From Candidatus Martarchaeota archaeon (GTDB lineage Archaea; Micrarchaeota; Micrarchaeia; Micrarchaeales; Micrarchaeaceae): a stretch of 38,624 nucleotides of DNA. The notes under the pieces were generated by a model. It worked only from the letters and a program-made list of their open reading frames with translations. It did not search any database and had not been told where the DNA came from. Location: NCBI GenBank assembly GCA_023473395.1, contig JAMCYO010000032.1, forward strand, positions 1-38,624, written 5' to 3'. Position 1 is the first letter of the stretch; each line of letters starts with the position of its first letter. The translations under genes were made by a program, and so were the position numbers. Below, in pieces: positions 7,824 to 19,649 of this stretch.

Positions 7824-8489
7824 ATGGTTGACTTCAAATGGTTGGGGCATGCGGCATGGCTGATAGACTTTGGAACCGTCAAGGTTGCCATAGACCCTTT
7901 TCTGGACAGCAATCCCTCTTCGTCGATGAAAAGCTCCGAAATCGAAGGGATAGGCTATGTCTTCGTAACGCATAACCACTTCGACCATATGGGAGACGCA
8001 GTAAAGATAGCGAATGCAAACAATGCTAAGCTTGTGGCGGTTTTCGAGACTGCCGAAGAAGCCAAGAAATCGGGGCTTAGGGAGGAGCTCGCCGTAGGCA
8101 TGAATGTCGGCACATATGCAAATCTTGGCAAGGTTGAGGCAGCGCTTACTTATGCGCTGCACAGCGGCAACGCCTCCGGAGTTGTAATAAGGTGCAATGG
8201 CACGGTGGTTTACCATGCTGGAGATACCGGGCTTTTTGGTGACATGAAGCTTATAGGCGAGATGTACAGGCCCGATGTTGCAATGCTGCCCATAGGAGGG
8301 TTTTTCACAATGGGGCCGAAGGAGGCTGCTACGGCTGCGGAGTGGCTCGGGGCAAAGGTTGTTTTGCCTATGCACTTCAACACGTTCCCAGCAATAAAAC
8401 AAAACCCTGAAGAGCTTAAGGAAATGCTTGAGGGCAAGGCGGAAGTGCCAATAATGAAGCCTGGAGACACGTATTCTTTTAACAAGTGA
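7824..8489 (+). CDS. UPF0173-type metal-dependent hydrolase (metallo-beta-lactamase fold)
   Basis: A 221-residue protein, the usual length for the UPF0173/UlaG-like branch of the metallo-beta-lactamase fold. The metal motif THNHFDHMGD lies near residues 50-59. Further metal or active-site candidates are the His in YALHSGNASG, the Asp in YHAGDTGLFGD and the His in LPMHFNTFP. The enzyme is cytoplasmic and probably uses two divalent metals; family members hydrolyse phosphoester or lactone-like bonds, and the substrate is unknown. The start MVDFKWLGHAAWLI is typical of the family. A palindrome precedes it. It converges with the GT-C-like gene (29 bases between them). Confidence 0.88.
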   Translation: MVDFKWLGHAAWLIDFGTVKVAIDPFLDSNPSSSMKSSEIEGIGYVFVTHNHFDHMGDAVKIANANNAKLVAVFETAEEAKKSGLREELAVGMNVGTYANLGKVEAALTYALHSGNASGVVIRCNGTVVYHAGDTGLFGDMKLIGEMYRPDVAMLPIGGFFTMGPKEAATAAEWLGAKVVLPMHFNTFPAIKQNPEELKEMLEGKAEVPIMKPGDTYSFNK

Positions 8490-8518
8490 CAAGGCGGGAT
8501 TTGAAGGTTTGCAATCGC

Positions 8519-10177
8519 TTAGCCTTTGGAATAAACCGATATGTTTTCATTGCCATACGCATGCACTATGCCGTCATATTCAAGCAGATTGAACTTCTTT
8601 AGCCGTGGCGGGATCACAAAAGGCCCTGCTGCCACGCGAAGGCCGCATTCTTCTGCAAAGCTGCTGTTTGATTCAGTGATGATAAAATCCACAGAAGCCG
8701 CAGTGGTGCAGTTTGGGTAGAGCCCGTTGAAATACGCTGGTTTCGCATTTGAATACAGGCCGATACGTATGAGATCGTAGCTCGTAGCGAAACTTGCATT
8801 ACTTAAACCGTTTACAAATGAAATCCCTTGCATTAGTGGATAAAACGAAGCGTATTCTGACATCCCTACAAAATAAATTGAATATGAAGCCTGCAGTGCG
8901 AGGAGCAGAAATATGGCAATAAATGCGTAGAGAAAAGCCTTGCTATGGCGCTTTGCCCTTGATAGGCTCTCGGCACCTAGGCCCACCATCAGAGCAAGGG
9001 CTGGAGCGAGTATCAACGAATACCTTAACTGGGGGGCTATCAATATGTATTTGTGTATGCTCATTGTGCCGAAAATCAGATATACTAGAGTTATTGAGAA
9101 CCATACCGCGGGCAGCGATATCTTCCTGTCTCCCATGGCGAAGGCCAGAATCGCAGCTGCAATTGCAAGATATGCGAGCCATGAATACTGGAAATCCTGC
9201 ATTCTGTGCGGCACATGGCCATAGCTAGGGAGCAGATAAGAAGCAATGGATGAATTTCCCGAATAAAAAACAGGGAAAATCGAATTTATGTACGTGGAAA
9301 AAGTATTGCTAAGTGGCGTACCATACCATATGCTCTGGCTATACCACGAACTGTCTAAAGAAAATTGGAGTATCGGGCTTGCCCCAAGCGCGACATTGAA
9401 AAGCATAATTAGCATAACCCCCATTGCAATCCCTACGATAAAACCCATGGGAAGAACGTAATCCCTTCTGCGCAGTGCGGAATAGGATACGACGGCGAAT
9501 ATTGGGAGCAGCATTATCAGCTGCTCTGCCGTTATTAAAAACCCAAGCGACGTCACGAAAGAGGCAAAAAATATTAGTATAAATGAGCTATTTTTGCCCT
9601 TAGAGGTATACGCGGCATAGGTAGCATACATTGCCATAGTTGCCAAAAAGGCCATCGGCACCGCGTCCCCAACGGTAGACGCTCCCGTAACCGCAATCGG
9701 CATCACCGCATATGTGGCGGCAGCCATTATTCCGGATATGTTTCCAGAAAGCTTTTTACCGAAGAAAAACAGCAATATTATAGTGCCGATGAAACATAAT
9801 TCCCCGAATACAGTGCTTGCGAATATCGTCCTGCCAAAGATATAATAGAAAAGCGAGATTCCGACATTCATTATGTATTTCTGCCCTATCACGCCATTAT
9901 AAGGCAATGAGGCAATATTGCCATTGTATACCGACATTGAAAGGGCGGTGTATGTGTAAGAATCGGTAGTGTATTCGCTGGGGCCGTAGAAAAAGGCGTA
10001 GCTTAGAAAAACACCTATGATTACCACAACAGTTAGCAGAACGAACCATTTAATTTCAGCCCGGCCAAATGCGTTTTTGGGCTTTGTTGCAGTGGTGCCA
10101 CGGTATTTTTTACGCGATCTCAGATAATCACTTCCGCAAACGGGTTGAAGGCGCTCAGGCTTCGGCCACTTCGGCAA
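8519..10177 (-). CDS. GT-C-type membrane glycosyltransferase (PMT/ArnT-like), putative
   Basis: A polytopic membrane protein of up to 552 residues with about 11-13 hydrophobic spans and a C-terminal extracellular portion of about 100 residues. After the first span a loop holds SEYTTDSYTYTAL; an acidic residue here is the hallmark of GT-C glycosyltransferases such as the PMT/GT39 family, which use lipid-phosphate-linked sugars on the outer face of the membrane. Protein N- or O-glycosylation would fit the sequon-rich surface proteins nearby (inference). The start is uncertain. The TTG at 10177 overlaps the HerA-like gene by 23 bases, and no internal ATG lies before the first span. The basic N-terminus is cytoplasmic. 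It is probably co-transcribed with the ATPase gene. Confidence 0.65.
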   Translation of the reverse strand: MPKWPKPERLQPVCGSDYLRSRKKYRGTTATKPKNAFGRAEIKWFVLLTVVVIIGVFLSYAFFYGPSEYTTDSYTYTALSMSVYNGNIASLPYNGVIGQKYIMNVGISLFYYIFGRTIFASTVFGELCFIGTIILLFFFGKKLSGNISGIMAAATYAVMPIAVTGASTVGDAVPMAFLATMAMYATYAAYTSKGKNSSFILIFFASFVTSLGFLITAEQLIMLLPIFAVVSYSALRRRDYVLPMGFIVGIAMGVMLIMLFNVALGASPILQFSLDSSWYSQSIWYGTPLSNTFSTYINSIFPVFYSGNSSIASYLLPSYGHVPHRMQDFQYSWLAYLAIAAAILAFAMGDRKISLPAVWFSITLVYLIFGTMSIHKYILIAPQLRYSLILAPALALMVGLGAESLSRAKRHSKAFLYAFIAIFLLLALQASYSIYFVGMSEYASFYPLMQGISFVNGLSNASFATSYDLIRIGLYSNAKPAYFNGLYPNCTTAASVDFIITESNSSFAEECGLRVAAGPFVIPPRLKKFNLLEYDGIVHAYGNENISVYSKG

Positions 10178-11750
10178 ACAATGCGGCTTTTTCTTCCCTT
10201 AGTGTCATTGGATTGAACACTGAGACCTTTACCCTGTTGCCTTTCCTAAGCTTGACCTTGTAAAACGGTATGTAAAAAACGTCATACGACTCCAATCTGC
10301 AACCCGGATAGTTTAATTCCACAGCAGTTGCGAGCAGCTTTTCGTTCGGATCAAGAACGACTGCTTTTTCGTATGCGGGTGCGTCCAATGTTTGGGGCAG
10401 CTTTTCGCGGCTTTTCCTTATTGGATGTACGGCGTAGTTTTTACCGTCGAACCCGACCATACCCTTGCGCTCCAATCCCATCAAAATCTTTTCGGCTTGC
10501 TCCAAGCTTAAGCCCAATTCCTTGGATATTTTTGTGGCATCGGCATGCTTGAGCCTCCTCAAGCGCTCCAGGAGCGCTACCTCGCGTGCGTCCGGAGGGC
10601 GAACCTCTTTCGGGGCGTGGGCAAGCACCTTTATGCTTTTATTTATGGCTACCTCCCTCATGCTGTTGTCATAGACCCGGTCTATCTCGTAGTATTCAGT
10701 GCCACGCCCCCGCGGCACCATTATCCTGGCCGCAATGAAAGGCACATAAACCGGAAGTATGTCTTCTATCGAATACCTGCCGAAGCTGACAAGCCTTAGC
10801 GGGCCTTTCGTGCCTTGGAGCCTTTGTTCCAGCTCTTCCGGCGCATACGCTCCGCTTATGACGCTCAACTTTTCCGTAGGCCCAGAAACCGCAGGCTTTC
10901 GATGGGTATTTTGGACAGCAGCGGGCTTCATGCTCCCAGCCCCCTGGCCCTTAATGCTGGCTATTATGGAATCCAGACTCACATCGTTTGTGTCATCATA
11001 GTTTAAAACAGGGGTGCTGCCAGAATGCGCGACGCTCCTAGGTTTTACCTTGAATACCTCATCCCTGCCCAGGCCGAAAGGAAGGAATTCCCCGGTCGAT
11101 AGCTTGGCGACCTCTTCCATGCGCTTCCTGTTCTCAAGCAATATGCTTATGCTGTCGAAATCGTTTTCTATCGTTAGCCTTCCGATGAAGCCGTATGAGC
11201 ACTGCGCGAGAACGTTCTTGCTTATGTTTGCAGGCCTCTGCGTGGCCACCAGCAGGCCTATGCCTCGCTTCCTGCCGCGCACGCTTACCTCCTCTATGAC
11301 ATTTATCTTGTTCTTGACAATTTGGGGAACGAACTTGTCTGCCTCTTCTATTATTATCAGATACGGGCTCCTCAAATCCTCTTCAACAGTGTAAAGCGCC
11401 TTTATTGCGGAGTATACCGCCTGCTGCTGGTCTATGGCTTCGGAAACGTCCATCACTACAGGTTTTTTCGCTTGTATGCTCTGCCTGAACAACAGCTTAT
11501 AATCGGTATCTATACCAAGGTTTGCCTCGGGGCCATTTCCTACGACAATCAGGTTGAAGGCCTTGCCTAGATTGGTATATTCCCCTTCGGTATCGATTAT
11601 TAGGAACGGAAGGTGCGCCCTTGCTAGCTCCTCTGCCAAAACGCCTATGAGGAACGATTTACCGGAGCCGCTCTGCCCTATGACGCAGCACCTGCCAGTC
11701 ATTACCTTTTGGGCGTCTATGTCAAACCCTTCGGAGATATTGATTTGCAT
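10155..11750 (-). CDS. HerA-like (DUF87) ATPase with C-terminal winged helix
   Basis: A 531-residue P-loop ATPase of the HerA/FtsK superfamily. Walker A GQSGSGKS is near residues 26-33, the Walker B region is LIIIEEADKF, and an arginine-finger/sensor region RGRKRGIGLLVATQRPANIS follows. Such proteins form hexamers that translocate on DNA, often with the nuclease NurA in end resection. The HAS-barrel that precedes the P-loop in canonical HerA is missing here: the P-loop begins about 25 residues in. Instead the C-terminal half holds a winged-helix-like segment (HADATKISKELGLSLEQAEK) and a final beta-rich domain. A TATA-like CTTATTTAATATT (about 11770-11782) suggests leaderless mRNA. No nurA is in the window, so role and partner are open. 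Confidence 0.8.
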   Translation of the reverse strand: MQINISEGFDIDAQKVMTGRCCVIGQSGSGKSFLIGVLAEELARAHLPFLIIDTEGEYTNLGKAFNLIVVGNGPEANLGIDTDYKLLFRQSIQAKKPVVMDVSEAIDQQQAVYSAIKALYTVEEDLRSPYLIIIEEADKFVPQIVKNKINVIEEVSVRGRKRGIGLLVATQRPANISKNVLAQCSYGFIGRLTIENDFDSISILLENRKRMEEVAKLSTGEFLPFGLGRDEVFKVKPRSVAHSGSTPVLNYDDTNDVSLDSIIASIKGQGAGSMKPAAVQNTHRKPAVSGPTEKLSVISGAYAPEELEQRLQGTKGPLRLVSFGRYSIEDILPVYVPFIAARIMVPRGRGTEYYEIDRVYDNSMREVAINKSIKVLAHAPKEVRPPDAREVALLERLRRLKHADATKISKELGLSLEQAEKILMGLERKGMVGFDGKNYAVHPIRKSREKLPQTLDAPAYEKAVVLDPNEKLLATAVELNYPGCRLESYDVFYIPFYKVKLRKGNRVKVSVFNPMTLREEKAALFAEVAEA

Positions 11751-11792
11751 CGTTTTATTATGGCTCCAAATATTAAATAAGATTAAGCCTGC

Positions 11793-12605
11793 TTAGCTGC
11801 TTATGAAGTTTGCAGTTAGGGCAGAAGGTGATTTTAGGGATATCTGCGTCTGTATCGCATTCGCGTTCGCTATGCTGGAGTTGGGAGACTCCAATATCCA
11901 TTCGTTGAACTGGTACCCATTGGGCGTTATCGCGTATATTGTGTAATTCCCCTGCTCCAATGGCACAGTAACCTCGTTGCTATAGCTTATCCCGTCAATC
12001 ACTATTCTGGCTATGCTTGGCTGGGCGTATAGCGAAAGATTTATCAGCTTCGCTGCCCCTGGAGAAATTTCCTGGATGGAAGTTCCCGTTGAGGTATACG
12101 GGCCCGAGCACGATTTTCCGCTGCAGGTATAGTAGCTTACCTTAAACGTGTCGCTTACGCTGCTGTACATCTTAGGCTCTACCGGCCCGTATATGTCGGC
12201 GTAGCATATTACTTCGGTGCCTGGATGGGCAATCTGCGGACCGCAGCTTCCTGTGCTGTTCAGGACGCCGGACTGCCCGACGTTCAAGGTAGTAACGTTG
12301 AACGGGTCCTTCGTGAAGTTAAGCGTTACGCCGAGGTTGTTAGTGAATATCAAGGTAAACTTTATGGGTTCGCCGGAATTAATAGCAGGAGCAAGATATG
12401 TATGTTGGCAGAGCATTAAAGGTTCGATATTGCAACTGGAGCCAAGGTATTGTGCCGGGGAAAAAGGGCCGGTCATGGCAAAAACGAGCGCAACTACCAT
12501 CGCTATCAGGATTATCGCCCATGAATATACGCTGAGCATTTCTATTGCCGATTGGGCGCGCGCCTTTATGAAGGCTATCGAATGTAAACCCTTGGTTTTT
12601 CGCAT
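11793..12605 (-). CDS. Class III signal peptide (pilin-like) surface protein
   Basis: A 270-residue protein whose N-terminus has a basic stretch, then RAQSAIEMLSVYSWAIILIA, the archaeal prepilin pattern: a cleavage site before QSA-I-E and a hydrophobic helix that packs into a pilus core. Prepilin peptidase (EppA/PibD type) would process it. The ectodomain has several Cys (SSCNIEP, MLCQHTY, YYTCSGKSC) and sequons. It ends with a small beta-domain containing GYQFNEWIL and ALTANF, resembling PEGA or InlB-type repeats. A TATA-like GGTATAAATAAT at 12629-12640 (minus strand) gives a very short leader. It may be a pilus subunit or pilus-associated adhesin. Confidence 0.78.
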   Translation of the reverse strand: MRKTKGLHSIAFIKARAQSAIEMLSVYSWAIILIAMVVALVFAMTGPFSPAQYLGSSCNIEPLMLCQHTYLAPAINSGEPIKFTLIFTNNLGVTLNFTKDPFNVTTLNVGQSGVLNSTGSCGPQIAHPGTEVICYADIYGPVEPKMYSSVSDTFKVSYYTCSGKSCSGPYTSTGTSIQEISPGAAKLINLSLYAQPSIARIVIDGISYSNEVTVPLEQGNYTIYAITPNGYQFNEWILESPNSSIANANAIQTQISLKSPSALTANFISS

Positions 12606-12736
12606 CGATATACTGCTTGAATCAGCAATTATTTATACCTGACATGCTACCAAAGGCGATGGATAGAGGATTAGTTAGACCGGCAGCGCAAAGCATAAAT
12701 ATAAAAAAAGGCTTAATAAGGAATGAAGGTGGTGCG
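12606..12736. promoter_or_regulatory. Divergent promoter, pilin-like gene / zinc-ribbon gene
   Basis: TATA-like GGTATAAATAAT (minus strand, 12629-12640) serves the pilin-like gene. CATAAATATAAA (about 12694-12705, plus strand) serves the zinc-ribbon gene, whose ATG at 12737 is preceded by AAGGTGGTG. In-frame upstream start codons for the small gene (from 12617) lie before this TATA box and are therefore unlikely to be used. Confidence 0.55.
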
Positions 12737-12946
12737 ATGAGCAAAACAGAAAAGGGCACTAAGAAGAAGACAAAAGCGGAACTCAAGGCAAGGATAAAAA
12801 AGAGGTACAGGTCTACCGACGCGCACAAGGAACTATATTCTAAGGAGTATCACGAAGTGAAATACTCTAAGGAGCACATATGCCCCATCTGCGGAAGCAG
12901 GATCGATGAGAACGGGATGTGCGCCTGCGGCGCAGGGGATTCATAA
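12737..12946 (+). CDS. Small basic zinc-ribbon protein
   Basis: A 69-residue protein, unrecognised beyond its architecture: a Lys/Arg-rich N-terminal half (KKKTKAELKARIKKRYRS) and a C-terminal Cys4 knuckle, CPICGSRIDENGMCACG, ending in an acidic tail. The four Cys fit a zinc ribbon, and the charge suggests nucleic-acid or ribosome binding (inference). The start ATG has a GGTGG-type Shine-Dalgarno directly upstream and a TATA box about 30 bases before that. No partner genes are evident; the next gene on this strand starts 62 bases later. Confidence 0.72.
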   Translation: MSKTEKGTKKKTKAELKARIKKRYRSTDAHKELYSKEYHEVKYSKEHICPICGSRIDENGMCACGAGDS

Positions 12947-13008
12947 TCCCGGCGCAAGCCGCGCATGCTTATGCCAAGATATTTAGCCTTTATAAGGCAT
13001 AGGTATGT

Positions 13009-13422
13009 GTGGAACGCCCAAAGATTCGCACTGAAATAATCAACCAGATAACCGGAGCCGGCAATACCTTGGAAGACAGGTATTGGCTGCTTGTGAACTC
13101 AAGGCTATCCGTTGACGAACTGGCAGAGGTTGCTATGCATACAGAACTGCCGACGTTATCGTGCAAGGCTTTTTCTATGATAAAAGATGAGGGGCTAAGG
13201 TGCGAATTGCTCGGAAGGATATTTGACGAAAAAACCCATGGAAACCTTGAACTGATAACCCGCGAAGCTGTTTCTGGAATAGAGGACAAGGGATTGCTTT
13301 GGGACCTGTATACACGCAAGAGCACTCCTCTCAGGGTAAAGGCGTATTTGGAAGACGAGATAAACGGCAGATGGAAAGACGCGCCAAAAATATCCGAAAT
13401 AATACGCGTCGAAAAAAAGTGA
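13009..13422 (+). CDS. Hypothetical helical protein
   Basis: A 137-residue soluble protein I do not recognise. It reads as alternating amphipathic helices (LEDRYWLLVNSRLSVDELAE, LLGRIFDEKTHGNLELITRE, GLLWDLYTRKSTPLRVKAYL), perhaps HEAT-like. The start is a GTG at 13009; an overlapping ATG at 13005 is in another frame and stops quickly. TATTTAGCCTTTATAAGG (about 12979-12996) may contain the promoter. It converges with the ribA-like gene. Confidence 0.6.
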   Translation: MERPKIRTEIINQITGAGNTLEDRYWLLVNSRLSVDELAEVAMHTELPTLSCKAFSMIKDEGLRCELLGRIFDEKTHGNLELITREAVSGIEDKGLLWDLYTRKSTPLRVKAYLEDEINGRWKDAPKISEIIRVEKK

Positions 13423-13440
13423 AGTTGTAGGTTTACTGCT

Positions 13441-16965
<3,525 letters not shown>

Positions 16966-17147
16966 TTTTTCACCGAATACTTTTTGATTCCAAAACCTCT
17001 AATACCTTATCATCAAGAGATACGTTTCAGCTACAAGGCACTCACTTGAATTCGCGCTGGCAGGGTTCCACAGACGGATATTATAAAAGAAAAGTATAGA
17101 TATTTGGACGCACACCAAAGAAAGCAAATCTTAAAACGGTGTCGTTA

Positions 17148-17702
17148 ATGGAGCATAAGAAATTGCATAAGAATGAAAGGCATGTCGTCCACTCAACAGC
17201 TACGGTTTACGCTTCGGAGGCGTTGATAAAAGAGTTTGAATTTTATAAGGAGTACGGCATAGTCACTACCGAGGTTCACAAATCGGCTTTAAACGATGCT
17301 ATTGAATTAATGAAAAAGGACAGCGATAGGATAGCATCTTTCTTGAAAGGTGACACCTTCGAAATAGGTGATCCGGAACCGAAAACCGAAGAAGATTACA
17401 ATAATCAATCCACTGCGGCACTGTTTTTCAGGCTACTAAGGGCCAACAACGTAGAAATGAAACCTGAAAATATATACAACATAGTAAACTTTTCTTTAGA
17501 GTATTTGGAATCGAATGCAAAACGTATATATTATAGTTGGGTCAAGATTACCAGAAGCGCGATGCTGCGATCATATTTTGAAAACCTGGCTTCTGGCAGA
17601 AAGGATGTATCGCAAGAGATAGCTTTTGAATCCGCAAGGCTCGAGGGATTCAAGAGGGATATAAAAATACTGTTCAGGATGGAAAAAGAAGGAAGCGATT
17701 GA
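17148..17702 (+). CDS. Hypothetical protein
   Basis: A 184-residue soluble protein without a recognised family. It is helical and charged, with a central acidic linker (FEIGDPEPKTEEDYNNQST) that separates two halves; the second half contains two long helices ending RLEGFKRDIKILFRMEKEG. There is no signal peptide or membrane span. The ATG at 17148 is preceded by GGTG (17138-17141) six bases upstream; the GTG at 17139 overlaps that motif and is rejected. The TATA-like GATATTATAAAAG lies near 17078-17090. It converges with the coxG-like gene (24 bases between them). Confidence 0.65.
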   Translation: MEHKKLHKNERHVVHSTATVYASEALIKEFEFYKEYGIVTTEVHKSALNDAIELMKKDSDRIASFLKGDTFEIGDPEPKTEEDYNNQSTAALFFRLLRANNVEMKPENIYNIVNFSLEYLESNAKRIYYSWVKITRSAMLRSYFENLASGRKDVSQEIAFESARLEGFKRDIKILFRMEKEGSD

Positions 17703-17725
17703 CAAGTATAGGTCTTGTACGAAAC

Positions 17726-18157
17726 TCACGACACCTTCTTTAAGCCGTCAATCACTTCTGTTATAAATTTATCAGCTGCGCTTTTTATCATGTTATTGCC
17801 CATCGCAGCGGCTATTCCGCCGACGTTTACATCAGCGTCCCACGAGACCGAGGAGGCATTTTTGCCGGCTTCTTTCAGTTCGAATTTGGATAGGAAATCT
17901 ATCGATGTGCCTGCGCCGCTTCCCACCCCTTTAAGTTCTACATGATCTATCTTAGGGGTGCCCAAGACGCGTATTTTAACATTGAACTTGCCTTTTATGA
18001 AGGAGTAGCCGACCATCACCACCATTTTGACCCAGTCTCCTTCTTTTTCATAGCTTTGAATCCCTGGAACAAGCTTGGCGATTTCCTCGGGATTGGAGAG
18101 TATTTTATATAATTTTTCCCTGTCCATGCCTATGGTGGAATTACCCTGTAATTTCAT
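17726..18157 (-). CDS. coxG: CoxG-like SRPBCC protein
   Basis: A 143-residue protein of the CoxG/SRPBCC fold: MKLQGNSTIGMDREKLYKIL, then the family-like NPEEIAKLVPGIQSYEKEGD, and the C-terminal amphipathic helix with GGIAAAMGNNMIKSAADKFI. In aerobic CO oxidisers CoxG helps attach CO dehydrogenase to the membrane; related proteins bind hydrophobic ligands. The start ATG at 18157 has AGGTG a few bases upstream, and an in-frame ATG at 18211 lies in or before the promoter. It is divergent from the coxMSL-like operon with TATA boxes for both directions in the 134-base spacer, which supports a shared pathway. It lacks the long C-terminal tail of some CoxG proteins. Confidence 0.78.
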   Translation of the reverse strand: MKLQGNSTIGMDREKLYKILSNPEEIAKLVPGIQSYEKEGDWVKMVVMVGYSFIKGKFNVKIRVLGTPKIDHVELKGVGSGAGTSIDFLSKFELKEAGKNASSVSWDADVNVGGIAAAMGNNMIKSAADKFITEVIDGLKKVS

Positions 18158-18291
18158 GAAAGCACCTAGTCCGTTGATTAGTGTACATGCAAAAGATAAA
18201 TATGGGCCCAATAATTCCGTTTATAATTATACAAGCAGAAGTTTTAACGGCTTAAATATATTATTTGCCAAAGCTAAGTGGGGTTGTCAAG
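18158..18291. promoter_or_regulatory. Divergent promoter of coxG-like and coxMSL-like genes
   Basis: On the minus strand CCATATTTATC (about 18197-18207) lies some 40-50 bases before the coxG ATG, which has its own AGGTG. On the plus strand CTTAAATATATTA (18251-18263) lies about 28-40 bases before the ATG at 18292, so that transcript should start at or just before the codon. GGGCCC at about 18205-18210 is a 6-base palindrome near the middle. Confidence 0.55.
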
Positions 18292-19161
18292 ATGCTTCCT
18301 AAAAGTTTCGATTACGTTGCTCCGGAAAGCCTTGAAGAGGCAATAAAGATAATCTCTTCTGATCCATATTCAAGAGTGCTTGCTGGGGGTCAGTCGCTCA
18401 TCCCGATGATGAAACTTAGGCTAGCCTCCCCCGGACGTTTGGTTGACATATCTAAGATAAAGTCGCTCTCGGGGGTTTCGGAATCCAAGGAATCCCTAAA
18501 TATTGGCGCTATGGAAAGGGTCGCGGAATTGGCAGACAGCCAAAAGGTAAAGAAAATGGTGCCCGCATTGCATGATGCGGCATCAGAAATAGCTGACGTA
18601 CAAATAAGGAACATGGGAACGCTTGGCGGAAATATTTCAAACGCAGACCCGAGCAATGACATGCCAGTCGTAGCCCTCGGATGTGGTGCTAAAATGTTGA
18701 TAAAAGGCAAATCCGGGGAGCGGGAGGAGCCTTCTGATTCTTTTTTCTTGGGCCCGTATACCACAAAGCTTGAACAGGGTGATATACTTGTTCGCATCGA
18801 TTTCCCATTGAATGGCAAGGGTTCGGGTAGCGCCTACTCTAGAGTAAACAGAAGGGTGGGTGATTACGCATTGGCGTCTTGCTGCGCTATGTTAAAACTC
18901 GATGAGAAAGGATTGTGCATTGGAGCACGGATAGCAGTATCTGGCCCTGAAAAGGCTGTAAGAGTTGAAATGGCTGAAAAGCTCATTATAGGGAAAACCG
19001 TTTCAAAAGAGTTGTTTGCGAGAGCCGGAAAGTCAGCTAGCGAATCGATTTCCGTCGAAGACAGCTATTACGCCTCAGCCGAAATAAAGCGCATGGCAAT
19101 AGCCCACGCCGCAAGTGAAGCGCTTGAAAAGGCGTATGCACGGGCAAAGAGCAACAGGTGA
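18292..19161 (+). CDS. coxM: Molybdenum hydroxylase FAD-binding subunit (CoxM/CutM-like)
   Basis: A 289-residue protein with the FAD-binding motifs of the xanthine oxidase family medium subunit: AGGQSLIPMMKLRLASPG near residues 32-49 and IRNMGTLGGNISNADPSNDM near residues 103-122. The C-terminal part (YSRVNRRVGDYALASCCAML) matches the CO dehydrogenase flavoprotein C-terminal domain. It relays electrons from the Fe-S subunit to an acceptor. I chose the ATG at 18292 because the TATA box at 18251-18263 leaves no room for the in-frame TTG at 18265. It is first in an M-S-L operon; the next gene starts six bases after its stop and its TGA overlaps that gene's Shine-Dalgarno (AGGTGA). Confidence 0.9.
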   Translation: MLPKSFDYVAPESLEEAIKIISSDPYSRVLAGGQSLIPMMKLRLASPGRLVDISKIKSLSGVSESKESLNIGAMERVAELADSQKVKKMVPALHDAASEIADVQIRNMGTLGGNISNADPSNDMPVVALGCGAKMLIKGKSGEREEPSDSFFLGPYTTKLEQGDILVRIDFPLNGKGSGSAYSRVNRRVGDYALASCCAMLKLDEKGLCIGARIAVSGPEKAVRVEMAEKLIIGKTVSKELFARAGKSASESISVEDSYYASAEIKRMAIAHAASEALEKAYARAKSNR

Positions 19162-19166
19162 AAAAC

Positions 19167-19649
19167 ATGGAAGCAATGAATGTTAAGATAACGATAAACG
19201 GGAAAGAACATTCGGCAAAAGTGGAAACAAGGCAGCTTTTGGTGCATTTCATAAGGGAAAGTGCTGGCCTTACAGGTACGCACGTAGGCTGCGATACCAG
19301 CAATTGTGGGGCATGCACAGTGCTGCTTGACGGCAAACCAGTAAAGTCGTGCACTGTACTAAGCGCACAGGCAAATGGCAAGGAGGTCACCACCATAGAA
19401 GGCTTAGGCAGCATCAAGGGCATGGACAAACTCCAAAAGGCGTTCATAAAGCACGACGGATTGCAATGCGGTTTCTGCACCCCTGGAATGATAATGGAAG
19501 CGCATTACTTGCTTAAGAAAAATCCGAATGCAAGCGAGGAAGAGATAAGGTCCGGAATCGACGGGAATCTATGCAGGTGCACCGGCTATGTGGGTATAAT
19601 CGAAGCCATAAAAAGCGTGCAGAATGGTGCTGATAATGGAAAGGCTTGA
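19167..19649 (+). CDS. coxS: Molybdenum hydroxylase 2Fe-2S subunit (CoxS/CutS-like)
   Basis: A 160-residue protein of usual family length. The N-terminal plant-type ferredoxin domain has GCDTSNCGACTVLLDGK plus a later Cys (KSCTV). The C-terminal four-helix 2Fe-2S domain has QCGFCTPGMIM and GNLCRCTGYVGIIEAI. All eight cluster ligands are visible. It carries electrons from the molybdenum site to FAD. ATG 19167 follows AGGTGA (19156-19161) by five bases; a GTG at 19158 sits inside that motif. The stop lies 14 bases downstream of the coxL start, so the genes overlap. Confidence 0.93.
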   Translation: MEAMNVKITINGKEHSAKVETRQLLVHFIRESAGLTGTHVGCDTSNCGACTVLLDGKPVKSCTVLSAQANGKEVTTIEGLGSIKGMDKLQKAFIKHDGLQCGFCTPGMIMEAHYLLKKNPNASEEEIRSGIDGNLCRCTGYVGIIEAIKSVQNGADNGKA

